Of a stretch of 64,000 bases of DNA, positions 25,743 through 35,700 are shown piece by piece. Position numbers and translations under genes: made by a program. The DNA is from Phaeodactylibacter luteus (lineage in GTDB: Bacteria; Bacteroidota; Bacteroidia; Chitinophagales; Saprospiraceae), in contig NZ_VOOR01000004.1 of the NCBI RefSeq assembly GCF_007993045.1, forward strand, positions 124,001-188,000, given 5' to 3'. The stretch's first letter is position 1. Every line of letters begins with the position of its first letter. The notes beneath the pieces are model-generated. The model saw nothing but the letters and a program-made list of their open reading frames with translations. It did not search any database and was not told the origin of the DNA.

Positions 25743-26100
25743 GGGCGTAGGCCAAAATATCGCAGGCGTTTATGCTTTTGGGCTCTAGTGGTCTGTAAAG
25801 GCTAAAACTAGGGGTTGCCTGCGGCGACTTTTGAGGCTACTCTTCGTTGGACCCCCCCTTACGTAGCGCTGCTATGCGCGGGAACATCCGCCTTGATTTA
25901 GCCTCAAAATTCGCTCCCACTCACCCCATAAATTAACACTTGACAGACCACTAGGCTGGCATTGGCCTAGCGCTGCGAAGGGGTGTCAAGCCCGACAGGG
26001 CCGAGCGGATAGCGAGCCCCGGAGCATAGCGGCACCTGCCGGCTGGCCCTCTCCTTGCGGCAGGGGCAGGCCCCAAAAAACAACAATCTGGTTTGCGCCC
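25743..26100 (-). mobile_element. MITE-A copy 6 carrying a nested MITE-B
   Basis: The MITE-A ends are GGGCGTAGGCCAAAAT at 25743 and ATCTGGTTTGCGCCC ending at 26100. Flanks are AGCAAATC (25735-25742) and AGAAAATC (26101-26108), a 7/8 match to an 8-bp target duplication. MITE-A sequence runs to GCTTTTGGGCT, is interrupted by the MITE-B element and resumes at GCTGGCATTGGCC, as in intact copies. It sits directly upstream of the COG3044-type gene. Confidence 0.9.
25785..25954. mobile_element. MITE-B copy 1, inside MITE-A
   Basis: 170-bp element bounded on both sides by CTAG, with inverted ends TGGTCTGTAAAG and CTTGACAGACCA. It is the reverse complement, over its length, of the copy at 51591-51759. 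The CTAG at each end suggests a 4-bp target duplication. Confidence 0.85.
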
Positions 26101-26351
26101 AGAAAATCCAATCACCGCGGCCAAGGCGTACCGAGCGTTTTCAAGCCTTTGCGCTTATTATAAAAAGGCTAGCGCAGCCCAAAGACATGGGCCAAGGAAA
26201 AGCGCTCGGTACAAATGTGCTGCAAACCAACTTTGGGCACAGCTGTTATCTTTAAGGCAAAAGGAAGTCAGACCCTTGTTTGGCAAAGCAGCGGCAGTGG
26301 CAACTATTATACCAATTGAAGCCAAAACCCGACAAAGAATCACAAAGCTGC

Positions 26352-26384
26352 TTGCCTACAAATAGGTGTGAGGCCCTAAATTTG
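26352..26384 (+). promoter_or_regulatory. Promoter of the T9SS metalloprotease gene
   Basis: TTG at 26352-26354 and TAAATTTG at 26377-26384 are 22 bp apart, within the Bacteroidota TTG/TAnnTTTG range. The predicted leader is about 80 nt to the ATG at 26473. Confidence 0.5.
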
Positions 26385-26472
26385 TGTCTTATAATATACA
26401 GCAAGGTATCATGCCTTTTCAGTGGGCGTATAAAATGCCACCTTTCCAAGTCTTCTACAACAACTAAGAATT

Positions 26473-29400
26473 ATGAAATTTAGCATTACTTTTCTGCTTG
26501 GCTTGATTGCCCTGAGCTTTGCGCAGGCACAATCTTACTGGGCTGATGTATCTGAGCAGCGGGTTTATCTGCCGGCAGCTGCGGAGGTAGATATCCGGGC
26601 CTCCGAATACCGCACCTTGTCCCTTGATTTTTCTGCCCTCAAGCAGGCCCTGCAGGCTGCCCCGGCCGAGTATACAGCGGCGGCACAGGCTTCTCAAGTG
26701 GCCGTTTACCTGCCTATGCCTGAGGGCCAGCTGGAAGCTTTTGAGGTAGTAGAAACGCACAACATGCACCCCAACTTGGCTGCCCGCTACCCTCAGATCA
26801 GGACTTATGCTGGCCGGAGCTTGGAACGCCCACATGTGAGCGCCCGTTTTGAAGTGACGCCCCTTGGGTTCACCGCTGGCATTTTCACCCCTAACGGAAG
26901 AGTCTATGTGGAGCCTTATGCGACTCAGCAGACACGCTACCACATTGCCTACTACAAGAAGCACTTACAAATTGAGAACCTGCCCGAGCGCAGCTGTGGG
27001 TACGATGACTTTGTGGCGGAGGAGCTCAACGAAGAAGCACAGCGGATGAACGACGAGCAGCTGGAGATCATGTTCCGCAGCGCGCCTACGGTACCCCTGC
27101 GTACTTACCGCCTTGCTTTGGCTTGTACAGGCGAGTTTGCACAAGGCAAAGGCGGCACCTTGGAAGGTGTCTTGTCTGCCTATAATCAAGCTCTGAACCG
27201 GATCAACGAAATTTTTCAAACCGAAGTGGCAGTGCGCATGCAGCTCATCGAAAACAACGATGAGCTCATCAACCTGGACCCCGGCACCGACCCCTTCAAC
27301 AATGCTAGTACGGGCACCGCGCTCTTGGGCCAAAACCAAGAGTACCTCAATAGTGTCATAGGGCTCAACAGTTACGACATTGGCCACATTTTCACAGGCC
27401 CTTGTACCGATGTAGGCGGTGTGGTAAGCGGCACCGTCTGTACGCCTGGCAAAGGCCGTGGCGTCACTTGCCATTACTCAAGCAACCCCGTGTTCATTGC
27501 GGAAGAGGTCATGTCTCACGAAATTGCCCATCAGTTCTCCGTTGGGCACAGCTGGGCCAACTGCCCCGGTATTTTGGAGCAGCTGTCGAGCAGCAATGCC
27601 TACGAGCCTGGGAGCGGCAGCACCATTATGTCTTATGCTGGCGCTTGTGGCAACCAGAACATTGTTTTCAACAGCAATGAATACTACAACATCGGCTCGC
27701 TGGAAGACTACATCTTCTATGCACGCCAAGGCACCGGCTCTACCTGTGGCACGGAAGCACCGACGATGAACCACGAGCCGGAAATCCAAATGCCCTACGA
27801 AGACGGCTTCTTCATCCCTATCGAAACCCCATTCGTATTGGAGGCTACTGCTACCGATGAAGATGGGGACAACCTGACCTATATCTGGGAACAGTTTGAC
27901 CTTGGGCCCGTAACCCCCATCGGGCAGCCTACGGGCAATGCGCCTCTTTTCCGCTCTTTCCCGCCTTCGCCCAATGGCAATAAGCGGACTTTCCCAGCCC
28001 TCAATAAGATCATCTCCAACACTTTCGACGCCACAGAGGTCCTTCCTTCTTACGCGCGTGACCTTACCTTCCAGTTTGTAGTGCGCGACAACAACCCGGA
28101 GAACGGCGCGAGCGTTTGGCAGCCTGTCGCTTTTAAGTCGGATGCGACAGCCGGCCCTTTCCGAGTGCTCACTGCCAATGAAAACGGCACCGTGTGGGCT
28201 GGCGGCAGCCACCGCGAAGTCAACTGGGACGTAGCCAATACCACCAACCCCCGCGTCAACTGCCAGTACGTAGACATCCTGCTCTCTGTAGACGGGGGCT
28301 TTACTTACCCCTATACCCTGCTGGCTGGCACGCCAAACGACGGATCGGCCATGGTCGATGTGCCTAACGTCGCTACAGATGACGCCCGTATCCGGGTACA
28401 AGCTTCTGGCAATATCTTCTTCGACATCAACGACATTGACTTCGTCATTGAGGAAGCGGCTGAGCCGGGCTATGCGATGAGCGTAACTCCGGTGGCCCTG
28501 CCATTGGTCTGCCTCCCTTCAGATCCGCTTTCCATTGAGATCAGCACTACGGCATTCCTTGGCTTTGACAGCACCCTTCAGCTCAGCCTGATCGGCGGCC
28601 TGCCGGAAGGCTCTACCGCTACTTTTGCCAGCGATACCCTCACTGCAGGCAATAGCACCACCCTTACCCTCGATATTCAGCCCAACGAAGGGCGGGACAC
28701 CCTCGACTTTTTCGTCCAGGCCATCGTGCCAGGGGTAGACACCTCCCTGCGAGAGCTAAGGGTCATCACCTTGTCGAGCGACTTCTCAGAGCTGGCTCTG
28801 CTCGAGCCGGCGGACGGCACCGGCGGCATTGTCTTCAGCACTGATTTTTCTTGGAACGCAGTGCCCAGTGCAGAAACTTATGATATAGAAATTGCGACAA
28901 GCCCGTCTTTTGCCCCAGAAACTATTCTGGAAACCTCCTCAGGGCTGGCTGTCGCTGAGTACAGCCCAGATGAGCTCTTCGAGCCCAGCACCTTGTATTT
29001 CTGGCGAGTGCGGCCCCAAAACGATTGTGGGCCAGGAGAATTCCTCCCTCCATTTGCTTTCCGGACCAACACCGTGGATTGCATCAACAATGAGCCGGCC
29101 GACCTGCCGGTCAACCTCTCTAACAACCCAAGCGTGCGGGAATCTAAAATCTTTGTCACTCAGGAAGGCACCATCAGTGATATCAACATCGACAACGTGG
29201 AGATCTCTTACTCTCCCATCAGCGTGCTGCAGGTGAGCATCATTAGTCCCGAGGGCACTGAGGTACTGCTCTTTGACCAGTCTTGCCTGAACACCGGGCT
29301 GATGCGGGCTTCGTTTGATGACGAGGCGCCCAACCCCATCAGCTGCCCGCCTATCAACACCCTGCCGGTCAGGCCGGAGGAAGAGCTTTCTGCTTTTATA

Positions 29401-30123
29401 GGCGAGAACACCTTTGGCGAATGGACGCTGCGGGTGAGGGTAGTCAACCCTGGCTTCGGCGGCGGCAGCCTTAAGGAGTGGGGGCTTGAGTTCTGTGCTG
29501 CAGTGACCGCCACCGCCCCTGTCATGATCACCAACGAGGTCATAGGTGTGCCTCCTGGGCAGGGCAATACCATCACCACAGATTTCCTGGAAGTTCAGGA
29601 TGATGTTTCTGCCCCTGAAGACCTGAAGTACATCCTGATTTCCACCCCTGCCAATGGCCAGCTGTTCCGAAATGGTGTAGCCCTAGGTGTTGGCGACTTC
29701 TTCACCCAGCAGACCATCAACGCTTTCAACCTCACTTATGTGCACGATGGCAGCGATACGGATGCAGATGGGTTTACCTTCCTGGTAGAAGACGAAGAGG
29801 GCGGATGGATCCCTACACAGACGTTCTCCATTGAAATAGATGAAAATGCGACGGTGAGCACTGCCGACCTCAGCTTGGAACAGACCATTCAGGTCTTTCC
29901 CAACCCTGCACGTGACGAGGTACAGGTTTCTTTCGGGCAGCTGCTGCAAGGGCGGGCAACCCTCGAGCTGCGCAGCCTGCAAGGGGCACTGCTTATGCAG
30001 AAGGAAGCCGATGGCCTTACGGGCGCACATACCCTTCGGGTCAGCAGCCTGCCAAAAGGTATTTACCTGCTCCAGGTACGGACAGCTGCAGGCACCGTTA
30101 CCCGGCGCTTGGCAGTACAATAG
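26473..30123 (+). CDS. Secreted reprolysin-like zinc metalloprotease with T9SS sorting domain
   Basis: 1216-residue exported protease. Signal peptide at about 1-20 and a propeptide up to about 200. The catalytic domain has the zinc site HEIAHQFSVGH with His349, Glu350, His353 and His359, and a Met-turn in STIMSYAGAC. The usual Gly of HExxHxxGxxH is Ser here. Beta-sandwich modules follow, then a proprotein-convertase P domain at about 880-1010 (FIGENTFGEWTLRVRV), a cadherin-like segment (YVHDGSDTDADGFTF), and a C-terminal type A sorting domain at about 1135-1216 (VFPNPARDEVQVSF to LPKGIYLLQVRTA). It is therefore secreted through T9SS, whose component PorQ is coded in this window. It probably digests external protein. 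Confidence 0.93.
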   Translation: MKFSITFLLGLIALSFAQAQSYWADVSEQRVYLPAAAEVDIRASEYRTLSLDFSALKQALQAAPAEYTAAAQASQVAVYLPMPEGQLEAFEVVETHNMHPNLAARYPQIRTYAGRSLERPHVSARFEVTPLGFTAGIFTPNGRVYVEPYATQQTRYHIAYYKKHLQIENLPERSCGYDDFVAEELNEEAQRMNDEQLEIMFRSAPTVPLRTYRLALACTGEFAQGKGGTLEGVLSAYNQALNRINEIFQTEVAVRMQLIENNDELINLDPGTDPFNNASTGTALLGQNQEYLNSVIGLNSYDIGHIFTGPCTDVGGVVSGTVCTPGKGRGVTCHYSSNPVFIAEEVMSHEIAHQFSVGHSWANCPGILEQLSSSNAYEPGSGSTIMSYAGACGNQNIVFNSNEYYNIGSLEDYIFYARQGTGSTCGTEAPTMNHEPEIQMPYEDGFFIPIETPFVLEATATDEDGDNLTYIWEQFDLGPVTPIGQPTGNAPLFRSFPPSPNGNKRTFPALNKIISNTFDATEVLPSYARDLTFQFVVRDNNPENGASVWQPVAFKSDATAGPFRVLTANENGTVWAGGSHREVNWDVANTTNPRVNCQYVDILLSVDGGFTYPYTLLAGTPNDGSAMVDVPNVATDDARIRVQASGNIFFDINDIDFVIEEAAEPGYAMSVTPVALPLVCLPSDPLSIEISTTAFLGFDSTLQLSLIGGLPEGSTATFASDTLTAGNSTTLTLDIQPNEGRDTLDFFVQAIVPGVDTSLRELRVITLSSDFSELALLEPADGTGGIVFSTDFSWNAVPSAETYDIEIATSPSFAPETILETSSGLAVAEYSPDELFEPSTLYFWRVRPQNDCGPGEFLPPFAFRTNTVDCINNEPADLPVNLSNNPSVRESKIFVTQEGTISDINIDNVEISYSPISVLQVSIISPEGTEVLLFDQSCLNTGLMRASFDDEAPNPISCPPINTLPVRPEEELSAFIGENTFGEWTLRVRVVNPGFGGGSLKEWGLEFCAAVTATAPVMITNEVIGVPPGQGNTITTDFLEVQDDVSAPEDLKYILISTPANGQLFRNGVALGVGDFFTQQTINAFNLTYVHDGSDTDADGFTFLVEDEEGGWIPTQTFSIEIDENATVSTADLSLEQTIQVFPNPARDEVQVSFGQLLQGRATLELRSLQGALLMQKEADGLTGAHTLRVSSLPKGIYLLQVRTAAGTVTRRLAVQ

Positions 30124-30152
30124 CGCCCCCTTGATTTATGGCTAAAAGCAAT

Positions 30153-30188
30153 GCCCCCAGCATGGTTGTCCATTCTGGGGGCGTTTTT
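30153..30188. terminator. Rho-independent terminator between convergent genes
   Basis: GCCCCCAG at 30153 pairs with CTGGGGGC ending at 30182, with inner ATGG/CCAT pairing, then GTTTTT. It lies 30 bp after the metalloprotease stop and 22 bp from the queE stop, so it can serve both. Confidence 0.85.
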
Positions 30189-30209
30189 ATTCTGGTACCG
30201 CGCAACAGG

Positions 30210-30962
30210 CTAAACGCCCCGCTTATTCCCATATACCAGGATGTGCAGGCGGCTGGTAAAGTGGAAACCATGAGCTTTGCAGGCCTCAATTAGCCAAGCC
30301 TGCTTCTCCGCCAATCGGCCGGCAGTCGTCCCTTCTGGCATGAGGTATACGCTTTGGGGGGGCAGGCCGTACTTCCGGACTAAGGCGAGCACTTCTTCCA
30401 GTTCCTGTACATCAGATAGGACAAACTTAAAGTGGGCTTTGGGAGATTGGGCGAAAAAGCGGTACACCTTTGGCCGTTCCCTGAGCTTCTGGCTGTTGTT
30501 CGAGTTGGCCAGCTTAGGGGAAACGTTGTATTGGTTGATGCGCTCATCAAAGCCCGGCTCTGGCAACAGCGTGCCATTGGTCTCTACTTCAAACCAGTAG
30601 TCAGGCCCGAGCATCTGCATCAGGGCCGTAAGCTGCGGCTGCTGCAGCATAGGTTCTCCTCCGGTAAGGACAACGTTCTTGCACGGGAAGGCGGCGATGG
30701 CTTCAGCTACTTTTTCCAGCGGCATTTCAGCGATATGCCTGGCTTTATCAAATTTTTCGTACCCCGGCTCTGCATCCCGGTCGTGCCGGAACCGGGTGCC
30801 CTTCCAGTTCCAGGTATAATCTGTATCGCACCAGCTGCAGTGCAAGTTGCAAAGTGAGGTGCGGACGAAGATGCTGGGCTGCCCCAGGTTTTTCCCTTCT
30901 CCCTGTATGCTGTAAAAAATCTCCGGTTCCTGATCCGGTTGAGCTAGTTTGATCGTCATCAT
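30210..30962 (-). CDS. queE: 7-carboxy-7-deazaguanine synthase QueE
   Basis: 250-residue radical SAM enzyme that turns 6-carboxytetrahydropterin into 7-carboxy-7-deazaguanine in queuosine/preQ1 biosynthesis. The N-terminal segment EIFYSIQGEGKNLGQPSIFV precedes the iron-sulfur cluster motif CNLHCSWCDTDY (C-x3-C-x2-C), both hallmarks of QueE. NVVLTGGEPMLQ is the SAM-binding GGE motif. Length is a little above the usual 210-240. The gene follows the MATE exporter with a 21-bp gap and is probably co-transcribed with it. Other queuosine genes are not in the window. Confidence 0.94.
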   Translation of the reverse strand: MMTIKLAQPDQEPEIFYSIQGEGKNLGQPSIFVRTSLCNLHCSWCDTDYTWNWKGTRFRHDRDAEPGYEKFDKARHIAEMPLEKVAEAIAAFPCKNVVLTGGEPMLQQPQLTALMQMLGPDYWFEVETNGTLLPEPGFDERINQYNVSPKLANSNNSQKLRERPKVYRFFAQSPKAHFKFVLSDVQELEEVLALVRKYGLPPQSVYLMPEGTTAGRLAEKQAWLIEACKAHGFHFTSRLHILVYGNKRGV

Positions 30963-30983
30963 TAGTATCCGTTGCGCCTTGCT

Positions 30984-32273
30984 TTAGCTGATAGACAAGC
31001 CTTTTCGGTAAAAGAGAAGGTGCTGAAATGCCCCACGGCCGGCCAAGAAGAGCAGCATAGCCAGCCAAAGCCCATGATTGCCCAGCCCCATGCCCGCCCA
31101 ATAGGCTAGCAAGAACACAACAAACGCCATGATCATACTGTTGCGCATGGCCTTAGAGGCCGTCAGCCCGACGTACACCCCATCCCAGATGTAGCTGGGG
31201 GTGCCCAAAATAGGCAGTAGGGCCATCCAGAACAAATAAGGCGCGGCAGCGGCCAGCACATCTTCCTGATTGGTGAAAAGCCGGAGCAGCTGAGGGCCGC
31301 CCAGCCCGTACGCCAGGCTAAACAGCACAGCTAAGCCCATGCCCCAGGCAAAAGACAGCCCAATGGCCTGCCTGGTCTGTGCGGGCCTGCCCGCCCCTTT
31401 GTACTTCCCGACCAGGCTCTCAGAAGCATACGCAAACCCATCCACGCCATAAGACATCCAATTCAGAAACTGCAGCAGGATGGTATTGACCGCCAGCGAC
31501 ATGACGCCCAGCTCTGCAGAGCGTGCATAGAAAAAAGCAAAAGCGCTGGTCAGGCAAAGGGTACGCAAGAATATGTCTGCATTGATGCGAAGGAAGCCCA
31601 GGAGTTCCTCCACGCCAGCTACTGCGCTCCAGCTCAGGTGGGCCCGCAGCCCGCGGTAGCGCCAAGCCCATAGCCCCACGGCCAGAAACAGGCCACTGTA
31701 CTGTGCAATGAGCGTGCCCCAGGCGACCCCGTCTACGCCCATGCCATGGTACTGTACCAGATATACGCTCATGGCGATATTGATGAGGTTGATAAAGATG
31801 GTCAGCACAAGCGGGAAGATGGGGTTCTGCATGCCAAAGAACCAGCCCATGAAAGCATAGAGCCCCAACGTAGCCGGCGCAGCCCATATCCGGATATTGA
31901 AGTACCTCAGCACCAGGCCGAGCTGCTCTCCTTCTGCATTCATGAGGGTAGCCCCCCAATAACCCAAAGGGCCCTGCACAAGCAGGAGCAAAGCCGCAAC
32001 AGCCAAGACCACCAACAAGGCCCTGCCCAAGGTATGCGACAGCTCTGAAGCGTCGTTGCGCCCATAGGCCTGTGCCGTTATCCCCGTTGTGCCCATGCGC
32101 AGAAAGCCAAAGTTCCAATAAATAAAATTGAACAGCATAGCCCCTACGCCCACCGCCCCAATATGGAGCTCCGACATCCGCCCCATCAGGGCCGTATCCA
32201 CACTGCTCAGCAGAGGCACCGAGATATTGCTGATGATATTGGGGATGGCCAGCCTTAATATTTCCCTGTTCAT
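30984..32273 (-). CDS. MATE-family efflux transporter
   Basis: 429 residues from the ATG at 32273 (MNREILRLAIPNIISNISVP). The longer open frame upstream runs through MITE-A copy 7 and is not coding. About twelve membrane helices in two homologous halves are visible. The N-terminal LLSSVDTALMGRM and MGTTGITAQAYGRND match the DinF-like branch of MATE proteins. MATE carriers expel drugs or metabolites using a sodium or proton gradient. It is the first gene of a likely two-gene unit with queE; the substrate is unknown. A possible minus-strand -7 box TACTTTTG lies at 32381-32388. Confidence 0.9.
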   Translation of the reverse strand: MNREILRLAIPNIISNISVPLLSSVDTALMGRMSELHIGAVGVGAMLFNFIYWNFGFLRMGTTGITAQAYGRNDASELSHTLGRALLVVLAVAALLLLVQGPLGYWGATLMNAEGEQLGLVLRYFNIRIWAAPATLGLYAFMGWFFGMQNPIFPLVLTIFINLINIAMSVYLVQYHGMGVDGVAWGTLIAQYSGLFLAVGLWAWRYRGLRAHLSWSAVAGVEELLGFLRINADIFLRTLCLTSAFAFFYARSAELGVMSLAVNTILLQFLNWMSYGVDGFAYASESLVGKYKGAGRPAQTRQAIGLSFAWGMGLAVLFSLAYGLGGPQLLRLFTNQEDVLAAAAPYLFWMALLPILGTPSYIWDGVYVGLTASKAMRNSMIMAFVVFLLAYWAGMGLGNHGLWLAMLLFLAGRGAFQHLLFYRKGLSIS

Positions 32274-32443
32274 GCTACTGTGTAAAGTTGGGCGTACTGC
32301 CGGCTTTTTAATGCGGTTTGAACGCATGCCCATGCTGCCCCTTTCTATCGTTAAAAGCAGCCCCAGGCCTGTGCGGGCTGCAAAAGTACACATCTGCCTA
32401 AAAAGGCAGGTGCAGCTCCCCCACAAAAGGGCGAAGAACCCTA

Positions 32444-32603
32444 GAGCGCAATCCAGATTATCGTTTTTTGGGCCTACCCCTGCCGCAAGGCAGGGGTCGC
32501 TATGCTGCGGGGCTCGCTGCCCGCTCGGCCCTGACGGGCTTTCCACCCCTTCGCAGCGCTAGTCCGGTGCCATCATAAGCCTGCGCTATTTTGGTTGGCC
32601 CCC
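32444..32603 (+). mobile_element. MITE-A copy 7
   Basis: Short, slightly degenerate copy with left end GAGCGCAATCCAGATTATCG and right end TTTTGGTTGGCCCCC. The 8-bp flanks GAACCCTA and AAAGCTTG do not match, so the insertion is old or rearranged. It lies between the divergent MATE and Ddl-PASTA genes, within their promoter region. Confidence 0.8.
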
Positions 32604-32640
32604 AAAGCTTGTGCCCAGCTAAGGTGTAGGCAGGATTTTT

Positions 32641-32648
32641 TACCTTTG
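32641..32648 (+). promoter_or_regulatory. Possible -7 box of the Ddl-PASTA gene
   Basis: TACCTTTG fits TAnnTTTG and would give a leader of about 45 nt before the ATG at 32702. The nearest TTG upstream (32609) is 29 bp away, longer than usual. Confidence 0.35.
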
Positions 32649-32701
32649 TTACAGCAGCCTGCCTTCCCCGGGCTGCGGCAGGTGCCAAAACAACACAAGG
32701 A

Positions 32702-35700
32702 ATGAAAATCGGCATTATCACAGGAGCTCCCCAGCACCTTTCAGGACAGACAGCCCGCTCTGCCAGAGCGCTCTATGCCTTATTGGACCAGCAGCTGTTC
32801 CAGCCGGTTATCATCCGCCTCAGCGAAGCAGGCAACCTTTGGGAAACCGACGAATACTACCTCTACGGCCAGGCCAGGCAACAAGAGCGCCCATTGTCCT
32901 GGCCCTCCCTGTCCGACCATATCGACTTTGCCTGGCTTGTCCTGCCGGGGCCTATTGGAGAAGACGGCAGCCTTCAAGAACAGCTGCAGCAGGCAGGTGT
33001 CCCCTACAATGGGCTTTCGCCCAAAGCCTGCCGGTACACCATTGACCGCAGCAGGTTTTCTGAACTGCTGCCCCTCGTGGGCGCCTTGCCCCCACCTACT
33101 GTCAAGGTACAACGGGAGGAGTGGGCAGCGGGCAGCCCTGCCCAATTCTTCGAAAAAGCCCTTGCCCAATTGAGCTCCCCCCTGAACATCCGCCCTGGCT
33201 TTAACCGGGGGGCAACAGGGCAAACCCAGCTCCACCCACAAGACGGGCTGGAGGATTTTGAGCTGGCGGTCAATCGGGCATTCTCCAGAGAAATCCTGCC
33301 CGTTGCAGAATGGGCAGACCGCAGTGGATACGACCGGCAAGAATATGCAGACTTGCTGGCGGATGCTCAAGACGGCCTCGGGCTTCCCCTAGAAGTCAAC
33401 TTCTCGGGGGCGGCCTATACCTTTCATGACGCGGCAAGCCTGTGCCAGTTCCTCAACGACCAGGCTGCGCAGGCTTCTACGGGGCAGTGGTTCGAAATAC
33501 AGCACCTCAGTGCACAGCCATCCGATGAAGTGCTCATCAGCACTTTGCCCACAGGGGCAGCCTTTAGCTGCCTGGTTTTCCAAAGCCCGGAGGGAGGGCC
33601 TGTAGCCTTGCCCCCAATGGCTTCCGGTGAGCACCCCCTTACACAGCCCGGACAGCTCACCGCTGCAGCAGAAGGGCTTTTTGAAGCCTTGGGCCTTCAG
33701 GGGTACGCTGTGTTCGAAGGGATTGAGGGGAGCGATGGGCAGCCCTATTGGCTCAGTGCCAGCAGTCAGCCCAAGCACCTGGCCCAATTGCTTGGGCAGG
33801 CTACGCTTGCCGGATACCCGCCCAAAGATGGCCTCACGGCCTTGATTGCCGCTTCTCTGCGGGCCCGCTCACAAGAAATACCAGGCACGCAAGCTATTTT
33901 ACAATCGCTGCAGTTGCAGTGGGCAGCGCGCCCCGGCCGGGCTGAACCGTCTGCCATCCTTTTTTCGAAGGAGCCTTTGTTTGAAGAAGGCGCCCGGCAG
34001 TTGTGGAATGCACTGCAAGCCTTAGGCGGAGCGCCGCCCTTGCTGCTCCAAAAAGGCCAGGGCGGACAATGGGAGGCCATTCATGCCGGAATGCTTTTTA
34101 CAGGCGCTGCCGCTCAGCCCGGCAATCGGCCACAGCACGCCTTGGCCTCTTGGACAGGCCGCCCCCCCGCGGCAGAGCCTAAAGGCAAAATGAGCCTAGA
34201 TGCCCTGCGCGGCAGCAGGATATGGCTGCAGCTGACAGAAGAGGACGCGCTGTTGGCAGCTGCCGAGCTGGAAGAGCTGGGCTTGCCCCACAGCAGTAGC
34301 CCTGCCTCTGCAACAGAAATATGCACCGACCGCTACCACGCCCTACAGACCCTCAAGCGCAATGGGCTGAACACCGCACGGCAGCTGCGCATTGCCCAAG
34401 CCCAATACCATCAAGCTCCGGCAGACTGCCTGCTGCGCGTGGAAAGCCAACTAGATTACCCTCTGGTTGGGAAACCTGCTCAAGGGCACCGTACACAGGC
34501 TGTTGTCCCGCTCCCAGACCGGGCAGCCCTTGAAGCTTACCTCGCCCTAAGTTTCCGGCCGGAAGGGGCGGAAGCTCAGGAAAGCCGAAGGCAGCTCCGC
34601 ATCCCTCACAGCCAGGCGGTGCCAGCCGTAGCCCAAGCTGTTATAGAGCAAATGGTACTGCCCAAAGGGGCCGTATGGGCAGGGTACCTCTCTGCTACCC
34701 TCCTTGGGGCAGGCGGAGAGCGGTATGGCAGGCGTTTCGAATGGCTGAGCATGAAGGTGCGGCCGCTGGCTGCAACGGTACTGCCGCCAGAAGAAAAATA
34801 TCCCACAGCTGCGCAATCTCCAGCCCCTACCAAAGCGTTCCCTTCAGCGTTGCAGGCCCAACTGATGCCTGTGCTGGAAAAAGGGGCCAGGATACTCAAT
34901 CTCGGCGGGCTAGCAGAGATTGAAGCTTGGGTGCTGCAGTACGAAGATGGGAGCCAGAACGTTATTTTTACAGATATCAACACCTGTTTGCCTTTTTTAG
35001 CGGGTGCCCCTTACCTTTGCCCGGAACAACCGCTGCAGCTGACCGTCGGGAAGATTGCCCAGCTGCTCTGGCCCGAGGAGGCTGCCGCACCTCCCCTGCA
35101 ACCTGAAAAACCAACCGCTGCCCCTTCAAAAAAGACAGCCATGAATGAACCGCAAATGCCCCCTAGGGCAGAACACCCCAAACCGCACGAGGCACGCAAC
35201 AGGGCCGAGGAGCTAAAGGCAAAGGCACGGGTGTATGCTCAGGAAACTTGGGCTTTTCTGAAATCCCCCATCTTCCTGAAGAATATGGGGGGCATCCTGC
35301 TGATGCTCGCCGGCAGCTTCCTCCTCATCAAGTGGTCGCTGAGATGGCATACCCACCACGGCGAGTCCATTCAAATCCCAGACTTCATTGGCATGGATAT
35401 GGAGGACGCCCTGCTCAAAGCAGAAAAGCAGAACTTCAAATTGATTGCCATCGATTCCTTTTTCGATAGCAGCCAGCGCCCGAACAGCATCTTCCAGCAA
35501 GAGCCCCGCCCCAATCAGCGGGCTAAAGAAGGGCGCACCATTTACGTGAGCAAGTACCGTTCACAGGCTGATTCCGTGCTGCTCCCCACGCTGCTCGATG
35601 CCGGGTACAGCTATCTCCAATACCGGACCAAAGCCGAACGGCTTGATATTTCCACCTCTATCAAGGAGCGGGTGTTCGATAATAAACAGGAGGAGAACAG

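Noticed and set aside
27478-28401. 307-residue minus-strand open frame
   Set aside because: It lies wholly inside the metalloprotease gene and mirrors its codon pattern.
32274-32546. N-terminal extension of the MATE transporter
   Set aside because: The extension reads through MITE-A copy 7 and has no membrane or leader features; the ATG at 32273 matches the family start.
32436-32611. Target duplication around MITE-A copy 7
   Set aside because: GAACCCTA and AAAGCTTG do not match.
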